In this document: one piece after another, positions 1 through 6,979 of the stretch | Layout of the letters: every line of letters starts with the position of its first letter | How positions within the stretch are numbered: the stretch's first letter is position 1 | Assembly (NCBI GenBank): GCA_900768185.1 | Contig: CAAGCB010000028.1 | Span: forward strand, 1-64,000 | DNA from: Alphaproteobacteria bacterium | GTDB lineage: Bacteria > Pseudomonadota > Alphaproteobacteria > CAAGCB01 > CAG-977 | Length of the DNA: 64,000 bases | Direction: 5' to 3' | Translations under genes and position numbers: made by a program | The notes under the pieces: model-generated | Seen by the model: only the letters and a program-made list of their open reading frames with translations | Told to the model about the DNA's origin: nothing | Databases searched by the model: none

Positions 1-147
1 ATTAAAGGACGGTTTATCCTGTCGTTAAACGATGTTCCGCAGATCCGTGAACTGTTCAAAAACTTCACCATCGAATCCGTCCCCGTAACTTACAGCATCA
101 ATAACAACGGCACCAAACATACCAAGGAGCTGATTATCTGCAACTGA
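1..147 (+). CDS. DNA adenine methylase, C-terminal end only
   Basis: The first 48 codons, open from the window edge to a TGA at 145-147, read as the tail of a D12-class N6-adenine DNA methyltransferase (Dam type). The segment GRFILSLNDVPQIRELF followed by a short strand and a basic KELIICN ending matches how these enzymes finish after the target-recognition region. The catalytic DPPY motif would be upstream, outside the window, so activity and the recognition site (GATC is only the family default) cannot be judged. A strong hairpin follows 20 bases after the stop. A phage- or island-borne methylase is an alternative to a housekeeping Dam. Confidence 0.6.
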   Translation: MKGRFILSLNDVPQIRELFKNFTIESVPVTYSINNNGTKHTKELIICN

Positions 148-165
148 GGCTTTATCCGGATAAAC

Positions 166-189
166 GAAAGGCGGCGGGAGCCGCCTTTC
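166..189. terminator. Bidirectional hairpin terminator
   Basis: A perfect 10-bp inverted repeat (GAAAGGCGGC and its complement) with a GGGA loop lies between two convergent genes, the methylase tail and the small gene at 192-506. It has an A-rich left flank and a T-rich right flank, so it can end transcription from both sides. Confidence 0.8.
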
Positions 190-191
190 TG

Positions 192-506
192 TTATTTCTG
201 AGGAACGACAACATTGTTTGTTATAGTATTTTTGGTATTGCCCCTTATGACCGCAACCAATAGGTTTTGCACTTCTATTTCTGCCTTTTCTTGAAGAGCT
301 ACATTTTTAATGCATTTCAAAAACTGTGTCTTAACGAAATTAACCGCTTCTTGAGCTGTAGAGCACTGAACAATACGATACAATGTTGAAGCAGGAAGAG
401 ACCTATGTCTCGCTTCGTCTTTAAAGCCATTATTTTTACACTCATCCTTGATTTCTGCATGAAAACTGTCAATGTCATAAGTTACGAGCACAATATAATT
501 TTCCAT
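192..506 (-). CDS. Small AT-rich protein of unknown function
   Basis: A 104-residue protein with no recognised family. It starts with a hydrophobic strand ending in an acidic residue (MENYIVLVTYDID), a beginning seen in small ferredoxin-like proteins such as the Cas2/VapD group, but nothing else supports that link. It is soluble, without signal peptide or membrane segment. The ATG is preceded by AAGGA about nine bases upstream. Codon use is clearly more AT-rich than the flanking genes, which suggests recent acquisition. It sits alone between two terminators, so it is its own transcription unit. It is probably a real gene because of its ribosome binding site and neat terminator boundaries; its role is unknown. 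Confidence 0.55.
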   Translation of the reverse strand: MENYIVLVTYDIDSFHAEIKDECKNNGFKDEARHRSLPASTLYRIVQCSTAQEAVNFVKTQFLKCIKNVALQEKAEIEVQNLLVAVIRGNTKNTITNNVVVPQK

Positions 507-566
507 CTCAAGTTATCCTTGTAAATTATTTACTCTTTTAATTATGCATATTTTTTTGTCCAAAAA

Positions 567-612
567 AAGAAAAAAACGCAGGATAGATTTAATTTAAAAT
601 CATCCTGCGTTT
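567..612 (-). terminator. Rho-independent terminator, minus strand
   Basis: Read on the minus strand, an 11-bp stem (AAACGCAGGAT and complement) with a 17-base AT-rich loop is followed at once by a T run. It would end transcripts coming from the tRNA-Glu and DUF1796 fragment side. Confidence 0.75.
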
Positions 613-679
613 CGGGTGTCGAATCCGTATCTGAAAAAAGTTAAAACTATCCCGCGTTTCGGTTAAAACCAACCCGCGC
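592..679 (-). repeat. Three imperfect copies of a GCGGGATxGTTTTAA-like unit
   Basis: On the minus strand, similar 17-20 base units occur at 679-662 (GCGCGGGTTGGTTTTAA), 660-640 (ACGCGGGATAGTTTTAA) and 612-592 (ACGCAGGATGATTTTAA). The first copy contains the last codons and stop of the truncated DUF1796 gene; the third forms one arm of the terminator. This looks like local duplication at the point where the gene was cut. Confidence 0.45.
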
Positions 680-923
680 GCAACATGATGCCGGTCGCTA
701 TGTCCGCATACATCGGTTCCACTTCGCGCAAACCTTGGGATAACAGCAAATCGGGGTTCTTCAGCGCGTTAATCAGATTCCGGCATGTTTCCGTATTCGC
801 CCACGCGAACAGGGAGCTTTCGACAAATTTGTATTTTTTGAAAAATTGGAACGAAACTTCGCAATTATACCCCAACGATATGACGTGATCATATTTTCTG
901 GTTTTCAAAAAACGGAAAAACAT
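663..923 (-). pseudogene. DUF1796 (putative cysteine peptidase) N-terminal fragment
   Basis: An 86-residue frame starting at an ATG with AAGGAATG six bases upstream. Residues 12-35 (VISLGYNCEVSFQFF then ESSLFAWA) match the start of DUF1796 family proteins, where the Asn-Cys holds the presumed catalytic cysteine of a papain-like fold. Family members usually run past 200 residues; here the frame stops after GWF within a local repeat, so the His-bearing C-terminal half is missing. It begins 30 bases after the 3' end of tRNA-Glu and may be co-transcribed with it. A second damaged member of the family lies at 20253-20969. A functional short protein is possible but unlikely. Confidence 0.6.
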
Positions 924-953
924 CAGACATTCCTTCGCGTCCGTCGCTTTTAT

Positions 954-1029
954 TGGCGACCCTAACGGGACTCGAACCCGTGTTGACACCTTGAGAGGGT
1001 GCTGTCCTAACCGATTAGACGATAGGGTC
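954..1029 (-). tRNA. tRNA-Glu (anticodon CTC)
   Basis: The minus strand folds into a complete 76-nt cloverleaf with encoded CCA: 7-bp acceptor (GACCCTA/TAGGGTC), D arm with AATCGGTTA loop, anticodon stem GCACC/GGTGT with loop CTCTCAA, T arm ACGGG/CCCGT with loop TTCGAGT. Loop position 34-36 is CTC, reading GAG glutamate codons. Discriminator base is G. Confidence 0.97.
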
Positions 1030-1151
1030 GATTTATGCGGTCTTTTTGATATAAGACCAAACGGCGGGCGACGTCAACCTTTTTTGAAAAATCACCTTTT
1101 TTCCGTGTGTTTTAGCCGAACGGGCGGGATTTCGGCGCAGACCCTCCGCGT

Positions 1152-1157
1152 TATAAT
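1152..1157 (+). promoter_or_regulatory. Candidate -10 element for the DUF1189 genes
   Basis: An exact TATAAT lies 31 bases before the ATG at 1188, and AAGGAGG stands in front of that ATG. No good -35 is seen at the expected distance (ATTTCG at 17 bases), so the promoter call is tentative. Confidence 0.4.
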
Positions 1158-1187
1158 GAGTCGTGTTTTTTTTCAAGGAGGTGCGTC

Positions 1188-1994
1188 ATGACGCTATGCT
1201 GTATAAAAAATTGTCCCGTAAGAATACTGTTCAAATCCTTTTACGACAAAAGTCTGCCCGATGTTTTCGTCAGGTCGGGACACGGCGTCGGTTTGATGCC
1301 GCTGTTCGTTTTGTCGGTCTTGTCCGCGCTGGCGTACGCGGTGTGGGCTTTGGTTCTTATGGTTTCTTTTTCTCCCGATATCGTCGCCGAACGGGTTGAA
1401 GGCATGCCGACCATCGAAATCAGGGACGGAAAAATCGTCAGTCCCGAAAATTTCGTCCGCCGTTTCGATATCGGCGACGGTATGCGGCTGACAATCGACA
1501 CGACCGCCGAAGCGGGGAAAAAAACGGATATGTCGCCCAATGAAATCCGCGTGTCGACCGACGGCGTGTCGTTCGTCAAGGGGCATGAGGTCGATTTGAT
1601 GCCGCTGAACGAGTTTTTGGGAACGGACAACATTACCGTCACGGCGCAAAACGTCGCCGATTTCGCGCGCGCGGCGTTGGCGGGAATGACGTACACGTTG
1701 CCGTTGATTGTTTTGGCGATCGCCGTCCCCGTTTTGTTTTTCAAGTACGTCGTTTTGACGTATCTGTTGGCTTTGTTCACTTACGCCGCAACGCTGTTTT
1801 CCAAAACTTTCCTGCCGTTTGAAGCCAGAATGCGCTTGGCGGTGATTTCGGCTTTGCCCGTGTTCGTGTTCAATTTCGTGTTTGACACGCTGTTCGGGCT
1901 GTTCGGAACGGGAGCGATCGCGGGCGTCGCGGTGACGTTGGTCTGTCTGTGGGTGAACATGGGGCGGCTGGCGCGCGTCGAATCGGCTGAATAA
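1188..1994 (+). CDS. DUF1189 family membrane protein, first of two
   Basis: A 268-residue integral membrane protein. One hydrophobic segment lies at about residues 35-61 and a cluster of three to four lies at about 165-255; between them is a roughly 100-residue extracytoplasmic part with the phrase IEIRDGKIVSPENF. An N-terminal helix, an exposed domain opening with a DG-I-V-S phrase and a C-terminal helix bundle is the layout of the DUF1189 family, whose function is unknown. The start has AAGGAGG at ideal spacing. The next gene is a clear paralogue with the same order of elements, so the pair arose by tandem duplication. No enzymatic motif was seen. Confidence 0.75.
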   Translation: MTLCCIKNCPVRILFKSFYDKSLPDVFVRSGHGVGLMPLFVLSVLSALAYAVWALVLMVSFSPDIVAERVEGMPTIEIRDGKIVSPENFVRRFDIGDGMRLTIDTTAEAGKKTDMSPNEIRVSTDGVSFVKGHEVDLMPLNEFLGTDNITVTAQNVADFARAALAGMTYTLPLIVLAIAVPVLFFKYVVLTYLLALFTYAATLFSKTFLPFEARMRLAVISALPVFVFNFVFDTLFGLFGTGAIAGVAVTLVCLWVNMGRLARVESAE

Positions 1995-2066
1995 AAGCTG
2001 TTGCAATCGGGAAAGGTTTGCGTCTAAACTTTTCCGTTCGATTGTTTCGGAAAAGCGGAGGCGCGA

Positions 2067-2885
2067 ATGTTTTCCTATCTGTACAGATCTTTTTACGATC
2101 GTTCCCTGTTTTCGTCGTATGTCAAAGGCGGCAGGGGTTACGGGTTCAAACCGTTGTTTTTTTTGGCGTTGACGGCGGCTGTCGTCGTTGCCGCCCGTGT
2201 GACGGCGGCGCTGTTCGGCGTGACCGCGACCGATATCGCCGCGCTGGTTGACGCAATCGACATGCCTGAAACCGTGATCGAGGACGGACGCATCGTTTCG
2301 CCCAGGGATTTCAAAAAAACAATCGTTGACGAAGAAGGAAACACGTTCTTTGTGATCGACACGTCAGGCGATCCCGTGAAAACGGACGGTTTGCCCGCGC
2401 GAGGGGTCTATATCACCAACGACGCCGTGACCGTGTTCACCAGAACGAAAACGACGCGGACGCCGTTCGTGTCGTTGCTGGACGATAAAAACGTCACCGT
2501 CAATTCCGGCACGCTGCAGATGTTGGGCGAGGAAATTTTAAAACTTTGCCGGCAAATCCTTCCGCCCGTCGTACTGTCGTTCATGCTGCCGATACTGTGG
2601 GCGTATTATTTCTTGGCAGCCGTTTTTTACGGATTGCTGTCGTATCTGACGACGTGGGCGATGAAAACGACGCTGGCGTGGGAGGAACGTCTGCGCTTGG
2701 CGACGCTGTCCGTCATTCCCGCTTATGTTCTGAATATTGCGGCGTTCGTTTTCGGCGCGTCCATTCCGGCGTCGCTGAACGTCGTTTTGATTGCGGTTTT
2801 CATGGTTTGCTTTTTGCTGGACGGCAAGCGGAAAGACATTGAAAAAACGCTTGAGGTCGTCGGCGGTAAAAACGACGGGGAATAA
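2067..2885 (+). CDS. DUF1189 family membrane protein, second of two
   Basis: A 272-residue paralogue of the preceding gene. Both share a basic aromatic start (YRSFYDRSLF here, FKSFYDKSLP there), a first membrane segment at about residues 30-55, an exposed domain with TVIEDGRIVSPRDF, and a C-terminal group of hydrophobic helices separated by a conserved WEERLRLA / FEARMRLA loop. The gene starts 72 bases after its partner with CGGAGG upstream of the ATG, so the two are probably one operon. Function is unknown; a paired or heteromeric membrane complex is an inference from the duplication only. It converges on the SUKH gene with 24 bases between stops. Confidence 0.75.
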   Translation: MFSYLYRSFYDRSLFSSYVKGGRGYGFKPLFFLALTAAVVVAARVTAALFGVTATDIAALVDAIDMPETVIEDGRIVSPRDFKKTIVDEEGNTFFVIDTSGDPVKTDGLPARGVYITNDAVTVFTRTKTTRTPFVSLLDDKNVTVNSGTLQMLGEEILKLCRQILPPVVLSFMLPILWAYYFLAAVFYGLLSYLTTWAMKTTLAWEERLRLATLSVIPAYVLNIAAFVFGASIPASLNVVLIAVFMVCFLLDGKRKDIEKTLEVVGGKNDGE

Positions 2886-2909
2886 AGGCTTTCTTTTCGT
2901 CGGCGGGCT

Positions 2910-3344
2910 TTAAAACAGTTCGTCGACGAACAGGTACAGCGCTTCCGAAAACGTGGGAAACGTGCAGCTGATCGTAAAATCCATGCGGTTGATGATATGG
3001 TATTTCTGATCCAAACTGTCGTAGACGAACAGTTCTTCCGCCGCGCGTCCCAGCAACAATTTCCCGCGCATGGGGGGAACCTGTTGAAATTCCAGATTGG
3101 CTTCGATCAGTCCCGGCAGCGTGTAGCCCGCGGATTCGCGGTCGTTCGCGCGCGTGCCGTACAGCTCCACCCCGTTCCAGCTCAATCCGTCGGTTTGCTT
3201 TAACAGGGCGATGTAGTCGACGGGGACGGGCGGAAAACGGTGCGATGACAGCAACGAGCTGATAAAGCGCAGGGATCTTTCGTCCACAGGATCGAAAAAA
3301 ACGGCGTCGTCTTTTTTTAAAGTGTTTAAGATGCGTGTCAACAT
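2910..3344 (-). CDS. SUKH (SMI1/KNR4-type) domain protein
   Basis: A 144-residue soluble protein. The core phrase at about residues 38-62 (FPPVPVDYIALLKQTDG then WNGVELYG) is the signature of the SMI1/KNR4 or SUKH superfamily, followed by the usual alternating strands and an acidic C-terminus (FVDELF). Many SUKH proteins are immunity proteins that bind and neutralise nuclease or other toxins encoded next door. The ATG follows the stop of the proline-rich HNH-like gene by only three bases, so the two are translationally coupled, which fits an immunity or chaperone partner. It is last in the minus-strand operon that also carries virD4. The family call is fairly safe; the immunity role is inference. 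Confidence 0.65.
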   Translation of the reverse strand: MLTRILNTLKKDDAVFFDPVDERSLRFISSLLSSHRFPPVPVDYIALLKQTDGLSWNGVELYGTRANDRESAGYTLPGLIEANLEFQQVPPMRGKLLLGRAAEELFVYDSLDQKYHIINRMDFTISCTFPTFSEALYLFVDELF

Positions 3345-3347
3345 GGC

Positions 3348-4433
3348 TTAGCGCCCCAAAACGGATCGTTGCTGAATCATTTCGAACGTGCTTTCCAAAA
3401 ATCCGGCGTACACGCTGCGGTCGTGACGGCTGGTGCCGCCCCCCGACAGTTCGATTTCACCGGGGAAGTAGACTTTTCCTTTCGGCGCGGGCAAATAAAG
3501 CTTGCGCGGCTTCAAATTCGGTTGGGACAGCGTTTGCATGTCAATGAAACGGTGAATTTCCGTATGATAGGGGTGCGTCTGAATCAGAACCAGATTGTTA
3601 AAGTTGTTCGTTCCGCCGTAATCAAACGGAATGCGGATATGAATGTTGAAATTTTCCGGCGCTTTGCCTTTTTTAACCAGCTTGACGGCTTCTTCGTTCA
3701 TGCCCGCCGCCATCAGTTCGTTGACGTGGTGGTAGCCGACGTATTTTAAAAAGTCGCGGCGCGTGCGTTTGAACGCCTTGCGCAATTCGGACAGCCAGTT
3801 CGGATCAAGGGGGACATAGTCCGCCTCGATCAAATCCATGTTGACCAGTCCCGTTTGTTTGAACTGCCATTCCCACAGCGCGCGGTCTTCCGGCGCGTTG
3901 CCGCCTTGTCCCGGCATGGCGACGGGTTGCGGCGCGTAGGGTTGCGGGGGCGCATAAGGTTGTTGCGGCGCGTAGGGTTGGGGGGGCGCATACGGCTGGG
4001 GTTGCGGCGCGTAGGGTTGCGGAGGCGCATAAGGTTGTTGAGGCGCGTACGGTTGCGGTGCCGGCGCGTAAGAAGGTTGCGCGGCGTGCGCCGGAGCATA
4101 AGGCTGCGGCGGGTAAGTCGGCTGAACGGGGTATGACGGCGCATAGGCGGGCTGCGCGGGGGCAAACGGTTGCGGCGCGTAGGGCTGGGGGGAATAAACG
4201 GGCGGAGCGACGGGTGCGAACGGCGATTGCGGATCGGGCATGCTCAGCGGATCCGGATAAGCGGACGCCGGCGCGGTCGGAGGCAAGGTTCTGTAGGCGC
4301 GCGCATCGCGGTACACGGGAACCGGACGCACATCACGGCGCAGGGGCGTCACACCCTGATTCTGCGCTTCTTGCGCGGCGTCTCCCCGCGTTCGAACGGG
4401 GGGCGGCATTTTAGAACCGGACCAATCCCACAT
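3348..4433 (-). CDS. Proline-rich protein with HNH-like C-terminal domain
   Basis: A 361-residue protein. Residues about 30-190 are a disordered Pro/Tyr/Ala/Gln region built from many PYAPQ/PYAPP units. Residues about 215-330 form a folded domain homologous to the C-domains of the genes at 61687 and 62681: RRDFLKYV, then FNIHIRIP, GGTNNFNN, and HPYHTEIH correspond to RSKFLKML, YNVHHKLP, GGGKNEFKN and YPHDQWHH. That spacing is the His-Asn-His pattern of HNH nucleases. Here the residue three before the Pro, normally the catalytic His, is Ile, so nuclease activity may be lost. The gene follows virD4 by 34 bases and is coupled to the SUKH gene. It could be a secreted toxin or effector, or an inactive HNH-fold adaptor of the coupling protein; the sequence does not decide. 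Confidence 0.6.
   Translation of the reverse strand: MWDWSGSKMPPPVRTRGDAAQEAQNQGVTPLRRDVRPVPVYRDARAYRTLPPTAPASAYPDPLSMPDPQSPFAPVAPPVYSPQPYAPQPFAPAQPAYAPSYPVQPTYPPQPYAPAHAAQPSYAPAPQPYAPQQPYAPPQPYAPQPQPYAPPQPYAPQQPYAPPQPYAPQPVAMPGQGGNAPEDRALWEWQFKQTGLVNMDLIEADYVPLDPNWLSELRKAFKRTRRDFLKYVGYHHVNELMAAGMNEEAVKLVKKGKAPENFNIHIRIPFDYGGTNNFNNLVLIQTHPYHTEIHRFIDMQTLSQPNLKPRKLYLPAPKGKVYFPGEIELSGGGTSRHDRSVYAGFLESTFEMIQQRSVLGR
3925..4195 (-). repeat. Tandem PYAPQ/PYAPP coding repeats
   Basis: The minus strand repeats near-identical 15-18 base units encoding Pro-Tyr-Ala-Pro plus Gln/Pro, about 14 times, densest between 3925 and 4080. Such a tract can change length by slippage or recombination without breaking the frame. 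Confidence 0.8.
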
Positions 4434-4467
4434 TAAACCCTATCCCATCACCGGCGCTATCCGGTCG

Positions 4468-6816
4468 TCAGAACTTTTCGTCGATATAATCGTCGTAATT
4501 TTCGCTGTCGTATTCGCCTTTTCCTTCTCCTTGCATCGTTTCGCCGCCTTCGTCCTCGTCGGGCAGGAATTCTTCGTCTTCGAAATCATCAACGCCGTAT
4601 TCGCGATCGTCTTCATAGGCTTCGATCATTTCGTCGGTGCCGTCATCGGATTCGTCGTCATCGGCGATGTCGATCAATCCCTGCAACGCGCTGACATCGG
4701 TGTCCTCGCGTTGGGCGACAACCCAGTACGGGACGTACGGCGACGGCGGAATATTGCATTTTCTGGTCATTTCCTTGTCCAAAAACCAACGCGGCGCGTC
4801 CGCCATGATCGGACGGTTCATGTAGCCTTGCATCAAAACGATTTGTTGCGTTGAAGGCAGGGACAGCATTTGCGACGCCCCGATAACCGCCGTCGCGTTC
4901 AAAGAACGCGACACGTTGGCGGAAAACGGCGTAGCTTGTTTCGACCAGCCTTCTGTTCTGGACTTTGACGCGATTTCAACCGTTTTCGTGCCGATCATTT
5001 TTTCAAAACGCTGAGCGGTTTGTTCGTTGTTCTGCGACAGAATGATCTTTGCCGCCGTCGTGGAAATGATGGTTTCCAAATCGTCCTTGCCGTATTGACC
5101 GGAAATTTGCCCCAAATCTTGTCCGATCAGCAGATAAGACACTTTTTGACCGCGCCCGACCGCGGGACCGTCTTTGACGGCGCCCAGCTTCGGCATTTGC
5201 GGAAATTCGTCCAGCACGAACAGTGTCGGGAACGGTCCCGTTTTGGTTCCGTCGGCTTGTTTGAAGTTGGGCGGGTTCGCGATCAGGAAGTTTGACATCA
5301 ATTCGACGAATGTGCCCGTGATGATGTTCAGCGCGCGCGCGTCGACTTGGTTGACGGACAGGTAAATCGCGATGGATTTCATTTCACCCGTGATCGGATC
5401 TTTCATACCGCGCAGGTCTTTGAAGATAAAGTCGCTCATTTTGGTGCGCGAACGAACGGCGGAGTTTTTGAAAATGCCGATACCCGTCAAAGCCGTCGAC
5501 AGAATGGATCCGCGTTCCTTGTCGGGGGTGCCGGACAGCTGGTTCAATTCGACGACCGCGCGGTGGGCGTAGCCGTAGCGTTTGCATTCCGCGACCGCTT
5601 GATCCAGCATGTCGCGCATCGGGTCGGCAAGCGCCGCCATCTGGTCGCCTTCTTCGGTTTTGCGTTTGATTTCCGCCGCCATCTGCATTTGCGCTTCGGT
5701 CAGCCAGTCCAAAATCATCGCGATGCATGGTTCGGCGCCGACCCAGCTTTCGGGCAGCATTTCCCACGTTCCGACCGCGACGTAGTTGTCCAGCGTCAAT
5801 GTGCCGTTACGCAGATGTTCCAACGCTTCCGCCGCGTCGGCGTCGGTCATTTCCAGATAATACCCCTCCAGCACTTCGCGGTCTTTGTCGTCCAGTTTTC
5901 CTTCGTACAGGCGACCGATGAAATAATCGTTCGCGCGCGCGTGTTCGCATTTTCCGACAACAAAGTGGATAAAGCCCGTCAAAGCGTTTCGCCCCGTTTT
6001 CGCCCAGTGGGGATCCGCGCCGCCTTTGGGTTCTTCGACCAGAACGTTCACCATGGAATCGACGTACATGTCGCGCGCGGGACCGAACGGCGGCAGACAG
6101 GTGTTCGACAGCATGTTCCAACTGGGGTAATAAATGCCTTTGTCGGGTTCGTCCTCCGCGCCCCAGTTGATGACGAACACGGGACCGATGGTTTGACGGT
6201 ATCCGCTGGTTTTATAGCACAATTCGGGCTTCGGGTCGTTCACGATGATGCTGATGTTGTTTGATTCGAAAATCGTCGGCATAACGACGCCTACCGTTTT
6301 ACCCGTTCCGGGAGGCGCCAGCACCAGCACCGACAGCGTTTCGGGCAGACGCAACAATTTACCGTGCCAACGTCCCAAAACGACGATGAAACCGCGGAAA
6401 AGCCCCATTTTTTCAATGTCTTTTTTGGTGGCGATGCGTCCCGCGCCATGAATGGTTGACAGCCAGGAATGCGGGTTGGTCGCAATTCCCGTGATCAAAA
6501 TGGCGAAAAACGAAAAAAACGGCAGAACGGGCAACCAGAAATAGACGGGCAGGTCGCCTTGGGCTTTGTACGCTTTGGTGATCCATTTCCAATACACGCC
6601 CAGCATGTATGCAGGATCCATGGGATTGAAGCATCGTTTTATGAAACGCCAAACCCGCAACATTTGATCCTGACTGATGCCGTAGGGGATCAGGTTCGTC
6701 AGCGCGAACGAAAATACCGCCAGCAGATACGAAACACCCAGCGCCAACATAACCGTGACAATAACCCATTGTATTGCCGCGTCTCTTTCAGCCCATTCTT
6801 CTCCGCTTCTAGCCAT
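4468..6816 (-). CDS. virD4: Type IV secretion coupling ATPase VirD4/TraG
   Basis: A 782-residue coupling protein that selects substrates and feeds them to the secretion channel at the inner membrane. Two hydrophobic segments lie near residues 16-40 and 90-112. The nucleotide-binding domain has Walker A APPGTGKT at about 167-174, NDPKPELCYKTSGYR typical of VirD4/TraG, and Walker B LFVLDEFPQ at about 530-540. The last 70 residues are strongly acidic and likely disordered, an unusual tail where many coupling proteins bind adaptors. An in-frame TTG at 6858 is rejected because a TATACT -10 box lies over it; ATG 6816 has AAGGAG 12 bases upstream. The neighbours share its operon and partly its N-terminal motif. 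Family assignment is firm; the secretion substrate is unknown. Confidence 0.9.
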   Translation of the reverse strand: MARSGEEWAERDAAIQWVIVTVMLALGVSYLLAVFSFALTNLIPYGISQDQMLRVWRFIKRCFNPMDPAYMLGVYWKWITKAYKAQGDLPVYFWLPVLPFFSFFAILITGIATNPHSWLSTIHGAGRIATKKDIEKMGLFRGFIVVLGRWHGKLLRLPETLSVLVLAPPGTGKTVGVVMPTIFESNNISIIVNDPKPELCYKTSGYRQTIGPVFVINWGAEDEPDKGIYYPSWNMLSNTCLPPFGPARDMYVDSMVNVLVEEPKGGADPHWAKTGRNALTGFIHFVVGKCEHARANDYFIGRLYEGKLDDKDREVLEGYYLEMTDADAAEALEHLRNGTLTLDNYVAVGTWEMLPESWVGAEPCIAMILDWLTEAQMQMAAEIKRKTEEGDQMAALADPMRDMLDQAVAECKRYGYAHRAVVELNQLSGTPDKERGSILSTALTGIGIFKNSAVRSRTKMSDFIFKDLRGMKDPITGEMKSIAIYLSVNQVDARALNIITGTFVELMSNFLIANPPNFKQADGTKTGPFPTLFVLDEFPQMPKLGAVKDGPAVGRGQKVSYLLIGQDLGQISGQYGKDDLETIISTTAAKIILSQNNEQTAQRFEKMIGTKTVEIASKSRTEGWSKQATPFSANVSRSLNATAVIGASQMLSLPSTQQIVLMQGYMNRPIMADAPRWFLDKEMTRKCNIPPSPYVPYWVVAQREDTDVSALQGLIDIADDDESDDGTDEMIEAYEDDREYGVDDFEDEEFLPDEDEGGETMQGEGKGEYDSENYDDYIDEKF

Positions 6817-6857
6817 TTGAGGGCAGAGCTCCTTAAACCGTTGAAATACCGTTTTCA

Positions 6858-6863
6858 AGTATA
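6858..6863 (-). promoter_or_regulatory. Candidate -10 box upstream of virD4
   Basis: TATACT on the minus strand, about 42 bases before the chosen ATG of virD4. The matching -35 position holds only a weak TGGATT at 17 bases. It lies in the 121-base space after the upstream gene, so virD4 may have its own promoter as well as read-through. Confidence 0.4.
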
Positions 6864-6979
6864 GGGGAAGCGGAGATAAAAATCCAGCTTCTCACTCGAC
6901 TTTTATCATAAACTTCGCACGGAAAGGTAAAAAAAAGATTTTCGGGAAAACGCGCCGCCGCGAAAAACGGGAAAACGGT

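Noticed and set aside
924..989. N-terminal extension of the DUF1796 fragment to 989
   Set aside because: The extra codons would be read from the tRNA-Glu 3' half; the ATG at 923 has a ribosome site and matches the family start.
3348..4433. Naming the HNH-like protein DotN/IcmJ
   Set aside because: It lacks the zinc-binding cysteines expected for DotN and belongs to a three-member family here; only a fold-level parallel can be suggested.
6817..6858. TTG start for virD4 at 6858
   Set aside because: It lies within a TATACT box and lacks a ribosome binding site; ATG 6816 has AAGGAG upstream.
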